From an uncultured Collinsella sp. (GTDB taxonomy: Bacteria; Actinomycetota; Coriobacteriia; Coriobacteriales; Coriobacteriaceae), in contig CABUWD010000010.1 of NCBI GenBank assembly GCA_902495155.1, positions 1 to 26,012 of the forward strand: DNA of 26,012 nucleotides. The letters are read 5' to 3'. Shown here one piece after another: positions 21,822 through 26,012 of this stretch (position 1 is its first letter; every line of letters starts with the position of its first letter). The notes below the pieces were generated by a model. The model had not been told where the DNA came from. It worked only from the letters and a program-made list of their open reading frames with translations, and ran no database searches. Made by a program: the position numbers and the translations under genes.

Positions 21822-22418
21822 CTACTTAGAGTAGAGCTCGACGATGAGCTGCTCGTTGATATCACCGCTGATCTGCTCACGCGTCGGCAGAGCGAGCACG
21901 TTACCAGACAGCTTCTCGATATCGACCTCGAGCCAGCCAGGGACCTCAAAGCGCTCGGAGGAAATCAGGGCCTCCTTGATGGGGAGGAGGTCACGGAACT
22001 TCTCGCCGACAGCGACGACGTCGCCGGCCTTGACGCGGTAGGACGGGATGTCCACGCGCTTGCCGTTCACGGTGAAGTGACCGTGACGGACGGACTGACG
22101 AGCCTCTTTGCGGGTGCGGGCGAAGCCAAGACGGAAGACGACGTTGTCGAGGCGAGACTCAAGGATGATCATGAGGTTCTCACCGGTGACGCCGTTCATC
22201 TTGCGGGCCTTGTTGAAGTAGCCGTGGAACTGCTTCTCCAGAACGCCATAGATGAACTTGACCTTCTGCTTCTCGCGCAGCTGCATGCCGTACTCAGATT
22301 CCTTGCGACGGCGCTTGGGCTGACGGATAGATTCCTTCTTGCTGCTGTAACCGAGCTCAGCGGGATCGATCCCGAGCTGACGGCAGCGCTTAAGAACAGG
22401 AGTCCTGTCGATTGCCAT
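21822..22418 (-). CDS. rpsD: 30S ribosomal protein S4
   Basis: The 198-residue protein is a primary 16S rRNA-binding protein. It has the S4 RNA-binding domain at about 88-150 (ESRLDNVVFRLGFARTRKEARQ, then GHFTVNGKRV). The N-terminal region keeps only one cysteine (C12), so it is the zinc-free type. In E. coli S4 represses its own operon; a site could exist upstream of rpmJ or rpsM here, but none is proven. It is co-transcribed with rpsK (19 bases) and rpoA (32 bases). Confidence 0.97.
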   Translation of the reverse strand: MAIDRTPVLKRCRQLGIDPAELGYSSKKESIRQPKRRRKESEYGMQLREKQKVKFIYGVLEKQFHGYFNKARKMNGVTGENLMIILESRLDNVVFRLGFARTRKEARQSVRHGHFTVNGKRVDIPSYRVKAGDVVAVGEKFRDLLPIKEALISSERFEVPGWLEVDIEKLSGNVLALPTREQISGDINEQLIVELYSK

Positions 22419-22437
22419 ATTGATACGATCCTTTCAG

Positions 22438-22842
22438 TTACACGCGGCGACGCTTCTTGGGGCGGCAGCCGTTGTGCGGAATGGGGGTCTTGTCCTGGAT
22501 GCTCGAGACCTCGAGGCCAGCAGCCTGGAGGGAGCGGATGGCGGTCTCACGACCTGAGCCGGGGCCCTTGACGAAGACGGAAACCTTCTTCATACCGTGC
22601 TCCATGGCCTGCTTGGCAGCAGCCTCGGCAGCCATCTGGGCAGCGAACGGCGTGGACTTACGGGAGCCCTTGAAGCCCACCTGGCCAGCCGACTTCCAGG
22701 AAATGACGTTGCCCTGGGGATCGGTGATCGAAACGATCGTGTTGTTGAACGTAGAACGAATGTGAGCCTGGCCCACGGAAATGTTCTTACGGTCCGCGCG
22801 CTTCAGACGGGCAGCGCGAACGTTCTTCTTAGCAGTAGCCAT
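22438..22842 (-). CDS. rpsK: 30S ribosomal protein S11
   Basis: The 134-residue protein has the normal S11 length and conserved segments: AHIRSTFNNTIVSITDPQGN (about 27-46), FKGSRKSTPFAAQ, KGPGSGRETAIR and the basic C-terminus NGCRPKKRRRV. It is located on the platform of the small subunit near the E and P sites. The gap to rpsM is 14 bases, so the two are co-transcribed. Confidence 0.98.
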   Translation of the reverse strand: MATAKKNVRAARLKRADRKNISVGQAHIRSTFNNTIVSITDPQGNVISWKSAGQVGFKGSRKSTPFAAQMAAEAAAKQAMEHGMKKVSVFVKGPGSGRETAIRSLQAAGLEVSSIQDKTPIPHNGCRPKKRRRV

Positions 22843-22856
22843 CTATCTAGCGCTCC

Positions 22857-23231
22857 TTATTTCTTCTTCTTAGCACCGATCTGACGCTTCGGGCCCTTGC
22901 GGGTACGAGCGTTAGTGTGGGTGCGCTGGCCGCGGACCGGGAGGCCCTTGCGGTGACGAAGGCCGCGGTTGCAGCCGATGTCCATAAGGCGCTTGACGTT
23001 CTGGTTGCGCTCACGGCGGAGGTCGCCCTCAACCATGATCTGGTTCTTATCGATATAATCGCGGATGGCGTTAACCTCATCCTCGGTGAGGTCCTTAACG
23101 CGCGTATCCACGTTAACGTTGCACTCGACGCAAATCTTCGTCGCAGTGGTGCGGCCGATGCCGTAAATGTAGGTCAGACCGATCTCAACGCGCTTCTCAC
23201 GCGGGAGGTCGACACCATTAATACGGGCCAA
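22857..23231 (-). CDS. rpsM: 30S ribosomal protein S13
   Basis: The 124-residue protein begins MARINGVDLPREKRVEIGLT, has IYGIGRTTA (about 23-31) and ends in the basic tail RTHTNARTRKGPKR...KKKK that reaches the P-site tRNA. Length and motifs are normal. It follows rpmJ after 14 bases. Confidence 0.98.
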   Translation of the reverse strand: MARINGVDLPREKRVEIGLTYIYGIGRTTATKICVECNVNVDTRVKDLTEDEVNAIRDYIDKNQIMVEGDLRRERNQNVKRLMDIGCNRGLRHRKGLPVRGQRTHTNARTRKGPKRQIGAKKKK

Positions 23232-23245
23232 CGTAGTCTCCTCTC

Positions 23246-23359
23246 TTAACCCTGACGCTGCTTATGACGGGGGTTCTCGCAAATGACGAGGACCTTGCCA
23301 TGGCGCCTAATGATTTTGCACTTATCGCACATCTTCTTGACCGAAGGACGTACCTTCAT
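23246..23359 (-). CDS. rpmJ: 50S ribosomal protein L36
   Basis: A 37-residue reading frame, MKVRPSVKKMCDKCKIIRRH and on to KQRQG, is the full L36. It keeps the zinc ligands C11, C14, C27 and H32, so it is the zinc-binding (C+) form. AAAGGAAG lies five bases before the ATG. It sits between infA and rpsM as in most bacteria. Confidence 0.97.
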   Translation of the reverse strand: MKVRPSVKKMCDKCKIIRRHGKVLVICENPRHKQRQG

Positions 23360-23408
23360 CGTTCTTCCTTTCGGTAGCGCTCAAACTACTTCCCTACTAT
23401 CTACTCGC

Positions 23409-23484
23409 CCAGCCGCAGGCGTTTAAAACTATGGCTGGTCTTCACACACAATCCGACCGTAGGTTGAGCTAAGCCTGCAGCCGG
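23409..23484 (-). other. Structured leader between infA and rpmJ
   Basis: On the minus strand CCGGCTGCAGGC (23484-23473) can pair over 12 positions, two as G-U, with GCCTGCGGCTGG (23420-23409), enclosing about 52 bases. It lies in the 150-base gap between infA and rpmJ, an unusually large gap for this cluster. It may be a leader for ribosomal protein autoregulation or mark a separate transcript start. Confidence 0.45.
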
Positions 23485-23509
23485 AAATGGAGTGCGTGTA
23501 TGCGTGCCG

Positions 23510-23728
23510 CTATTTGTAGCGATAGGTGATGCGGCCGCGGGTCAGGTCGTACGGGGAAAGCTCCACGACAACCCTGTCACCGGGGAGAATGCGGATGTAA
23601 TTCATTCGGATCTTGCCAGAAATGTTGCACAGAACCGAATGACCGTTCTCGAGCTCGACCTTAAACATGGCGTTGGGCAGCGGCTCTTTTACCGTACCCT
23701 CGAGCTCAATTGCGTCTTCCTTCTTCAC
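23510..23728 (-). CDS. infA: Translation initiation factor IF-1
   Basis: The product is a single OB-fold protein: KKEDAIELEGTVKEPLPNAM, then FKVELENGHSVLCNISGKIR, MNYIRILPGD and LSPYDLTRGRITYRYK. It binds the ribosomal A site during initiation. No ATG is available in frame: the candidates are a GTG at 23728 (72 residues, the exact length of E. coli IF-1) and a TTG at 23734 (74 residues). The first is preferred on length and alignment, but the weak GAAAG site is nearer to the TTG. Confidence 0.93.
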   Translation of the reverse strand: MKKEDAIELEGTVKEPLPNAMFKVELENGHSVLCNISGKIRMNYIRILPGDRVVVELSPYDLTRGRITYRYK

Positions 23729-23832
23729 AAGCAATCATCTTTCTCTAGAAAACGACAGCGATTGAGTATTCTACAACACGTATGTACGCATCGTAATAAC
23801 TTCGTAATGGCTCCACAACTAAGTGGAACTTG

Positions 23833-24621
23833 TTACATTTCTCCGCCTTGGAGCGAACACCAAGCACCTTGCGCATCCGTGGTGAGAATCACCGGGCCGT
23901 CATTGGTAATGGCGACGGTGTTCTCGTAGTGCGCGGCGGGCAGGTGGTCGTTGGTCGTGACGATCCAACCGTCGGAGCCCGTGCTCACATGGTTGGAACC
24001 CATCGTAACCATCGGCTCGATGGCAATGACCATGCCGGCCTGGAGGCGAACGCCCCTCCCCTTCTTTCCATAGTTAGGAACGTTGGGGTCCTCGTGCATC
24101 ACGCGGCCAATGCCATGGCCCACATAATCACGAAGCACGCCGTAACCGTGAGACTCGGCGAGGGACTGAACGGCATAACCGACGTCCCCGATATGGTTAC
24201 CGGGAACAGCCTGCTCGATGGCAGCCTTAAGGCAATCGCGCGTGATCTCGCACAAAGCCTTGGCTTCGGGCGTGGGGGTGCCGACGAAAAACGTCCAAGC
24301 GTTATCGCCGACCCAACCGTCGACAACGGCTCCCGTATCGATGGAGATGATATCGCCATCGCGCAGGATCATGTCGGGGTTGGGAATACCGTGGACCACG
24401 GCATCGTTGATCGATGCGCAAATGGTCCCCGGGAACCCGCCGTAACCCTTAAAGGCCGGGATGCCGCCATGCATGCGGATAATCTGCTCCGCGAGCTGAT
24501 CGAGCTCAAAAGTCGAAACGCCGGGGCGCACCATGGCTCCAACGTGGCGGAGCGCCATCTTAGATAGCGCTCCTGCCTTCTTCATCTGCTCGATTTGCGT
24601 TGCAGACTTAATCTTGATCAT
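23833..24621 (-). CDS. map: Type I methionine aminopeptidase
   Basis: The 262-residue enzyme removes the initiator methionine from new proteins. The metal ligands are D95 (SIDTGA), D106 (VGDNAWTF), H169 (VGHGIG), E202 (IEPM) and E233 (HYENTVA); the catalytic histidine is H77 (VVHGIP). Length is that of the basic type Ia form. Its ATG overlaps the adk stop by four bases (ATGA), so the two are translationally coupled. About 100 bases without clear features separate it from infA. Confidence 0.98.
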   Translation of the reverse strand: MIKIKSATQIEQMKKAGALSKMALRHVGAMVRPGVSTFELDQLAEQIIRMHGGIPAFKGYGGFPGTICASINDAVVHGIPNPDMILRDGDIISIDTGAVVDGWVGDNAWTFFVGTPTPEAKALCEITRDCLKAAIEQAVPGNHIGDVGYAVQSLAESHGYGVLRDYVGHGIGRVMHEDPNVPNYGKKGRGVRLQAGMVIAIEPMVTMGSNHVSTGSDGWIVTTNDHLPAAHYENTVAITNDGPVILTTDAQGAWCSLQGGEM

Positions 24622-25244
24622 AGACCGAGAGCCTCTTTGACATCCCCGTACACGGTCTCGCGAGCCTGGTCACCGTTGACCGACTTGAGCAGACCCTGGC
24701 CACGATAGTAGTCGACGAGCGGGCTCGTGGACTTCTCGTAGACGTCGAGACGGTTCTTGATGGTCTCGGGCTTGTCGTCGTCGCGCTGATACATCTCGCC
24801 GCCACACTTGGGGCAGGTGGCATCGGCAGCCGTGCCGGTGTAACCGCAGGCGCGGCAGGTACGACGCGAAGACAGACGATCGATGATGACCTCGGGGGCC
24901 ACATCGACCAGAAGGGCGCAGTCGATCTCGCGGCCCATGGCGGAGAGCTCGGAATCGAGCGTCACAGCCTGGGCGGTGTTGCGCGGGAAGCCATCGAGGA
25001 TGAAGCCCTGCTGGGCGTCATCGGCAGCAAGGCGCTCCTTGACAAGGTCGATCACGAGCTGGTCGGGAACGAGCTCGCCAGCGTCCATGTACTTCTTAGC
25101 CTGAATACCAAGCTCGGTGCCACCCTTGACGGCAGCACGCAGCAGGTCGCCCGTGGAAATGTGAGCGACGCCAAACTCGGCGACGAGCTCCTGTGCGACG
25201 GTGCCCTTACCGGCACCCGGAGCTCCGAGCAATACGAGGTTCAT
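24618..25244 (-). CDS. adk: Adenylate kinase
   Basis: The 208-residue kinase interconverts ATP plus AMP with two ADP. The P-loop is GAPGAGKG (7-14), the AMP site includes STGDLLR (30-36) and DGFPRN (84-89), and the lid carries a zinc site C130, C133, C144, C147, typical of Gram-positive enzymes. The ATG at 25244 has AGGAGG seven bases upstream, better than the TTG at 25250. It lies between secY and map, 18 bases after secY. Confidence 0.98.
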   Translation of the reverse strand: MNLVLLGAPGAGKGTVAQELVAEFGVAHISTGDLLRAAVKGGTELGIQAKKYMDAGELVPDQLVIDLVKERLAADDAQQGFILDGFPRNTAQAVTLDSELSAMGREIDCALLVDVAPEVIIDRLSSRRTCRACGYTGTAADATCPKCGGEMYQRDDDKPETIKNRLDVYEKSTSPLVDYYRGQGLLKSVNGDQARETVYGDVKEALGL

Positions 25245-25262
25245 GAGCAATCCTCCTCTAGC

Positions 25263-26012
25263 CTATTTAAAGAATCCATCGTAATCATACATCTTGATCT
25301 GGCCTTCGAGCTTATCGACCGTGTCGAGCACAACGCCGACCATGATGAGGATGGACGTGCCGCCAAATGCCTGGATCAGATGGTTACCCGTGAAAGAGAA
25401 GATGATCGAAGGCACGATGGCGATGAGCGCCAAAAAGACAGCGCTGGGAAGCGTGATCTTGTTGAGCGCGTTCTTGATGTAGGCCGCGGTAGCCCTGCCC
25501 GGACGGACGCCCGGAATAAAGCCGCCCTGCTTCTTAAGGTTGTCGGCCGTGTCATCGGGGTTGAACACCATGGAGGTGTAGAAATACGCGAAGAACACGA
25601 TGAGGACAACGTTAAGCACCCAGTTGAGCCAACCGGTCGAAAGCGCGGAGGCAACTGCCTGGATCCAGCCGATGCCGGGGAAGAACACGGCAATCTGGGC
25701 CGGGAAGTACAGCAGCGCCGAAGCGAAGATGATCGGCACGACGCCCGCGGTGTTGACCTTGATGGGCAGGTAGGTGGTCTGGCCACCCATCATGCGACGG
25801 CCCACGACGCGCTTAGCGTAGGAGACCGGGATGCGGCGCTGGCCGCGCTCAAGGAAAACGATCAGCGGGATAACCAACAGGATGATGGCGCAGATGATCA
25901 CCATGGTGATGATGCCACCGGCATTGCCCTCGGTGCTGGAGAAGATAGCCTGCGGCAGACCGGCCATGATGTTCGCAAAGATGATCAGCGACATGCCATT
26001 GCCGATACCGCG
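25263..26012 (-). CDS. secY: Protein translocase subunit SecY (C-terminal part)
   Basis: The gene runs in from the window edge; 249 residues are visible, starting RGIGNGMSLIIFANI, which lies near helix 5 of SecY. Conserved features include the cytoplasmic loop RGQRRIPVSYAKR (about 56-68), PIKVNTAGVVPIIFASA (83-99), VFNPDDTADNLKKQGGFIPG (148-167) and the final membrane helices. SecY is the membrane channel for secreted and membrane proteins, including the signal-peptide-bearing peptide elsewhere in this window. It is followed closely by adk, in the conserved order. Confidence 0.98.
   Translation of the reverse strand, partial: RGIGNGMSLIIFANIMAGLPQAIFSSTEGNAGGIITMVIICAIILLVIPLIVFLERGQRRIPVSYAKRVVGRRMMGGQTTYLPIKVNTAGVVPIIFASALLYFPAQIAVFFPGIGWIQAVASALSTGWLNWVLNVVLIVFFAYFYTSMVFNPDDTADNLKKQGGFIPGVRPGRATAAYIKNALNKITLPSAVFLALIAIVPSIIFSFTGNHLIQAFGGTSILIMVGVVLDTVDKLEGQIKMYDYDGFFK

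Overview
The window looks like a chromosomal segment of a high-GC Gram-positive bacterium of the Coriobacteriia, most likely Collinsella or a close relative. The evidence is the strong GC bias at third codon positions, the gene order secY-adk-map-infA-rpmJ-rpsM-rpsK-rpsD-rpoA-rplQ-truA on the minus strand, a C+ (zinc) L36, an adenylate kinase with a four-cysteine lid, and the style of the penicillin-binding protein. The genus is an inference from style and gene order, not from a database search.

Left end (1-5888), accessory region. On the minus strand lies a compact operon read from 3873 down to 1: a small secreted cysteine-containing peptide that resembles lactococcin 972-family bacteriocins, a 740-residue permease built of two similar halves, an ABC ATPase, and the first third of a second membrane protein that leaves the window. 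Divergent from it are a DUF2975-type membrane protein and a YozG-like XRE regulator. The shared intergenic region carries a perfect inverted repeat over the likely promoters. Directly after the XRE stop codon, in the same frame, sits the catalytic half of a tyrosine recombinase without its N-terminus, followed by about 395 bases of gene-free, hairpin-rich sequence.

Middle (5889-19256), core metabolism and cell wall. A UPF0237-type ACT-domain protein is followed by citrate synthase, probably as one operon with a clear terminator. Two HAD (Cof-type) phosphatases converge on a compound REP-like repeat. Adenine deaminase, tyrosyl-tRNA synthetase and a U32-family protein follow on the minus strand. 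A class A penicillin-binding protein with a low-complexity tail is on the plus strand, then argR and a family 2 glycosyltransferase on the minus strand.

Right end (19418-26012), translation and secretion cluster: truA, rplQ, rpoA, rpsD, rpsK, rpsM, rpmJ, infA, map, adk and the 3' two thirds of secY, all on the minus strand, closed by an intrinsic terminator after rplQ.

The most interesting signals are: (1) the lactococcin 972-like peptide with its duplicated-fused permease and adjacent XRE/DUF2975 module; (2) a structured region in front of adenine deaminase, with a 9-bp perfect inverted repeat whose loop can pair downstream and a terminator hairpin just before the ribosome binding site; (3) a long hairpin that buries the ribosome binding site of the second HAD gene; (4) a 13-bp perfect inverted repeat next to argR; (5) a modular dispersed repeat present in four units, one of which supplies the stop codon of adenine deaminase. 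No tRNA, rRNA, CRISPR array or complete insertion sequence was seen.
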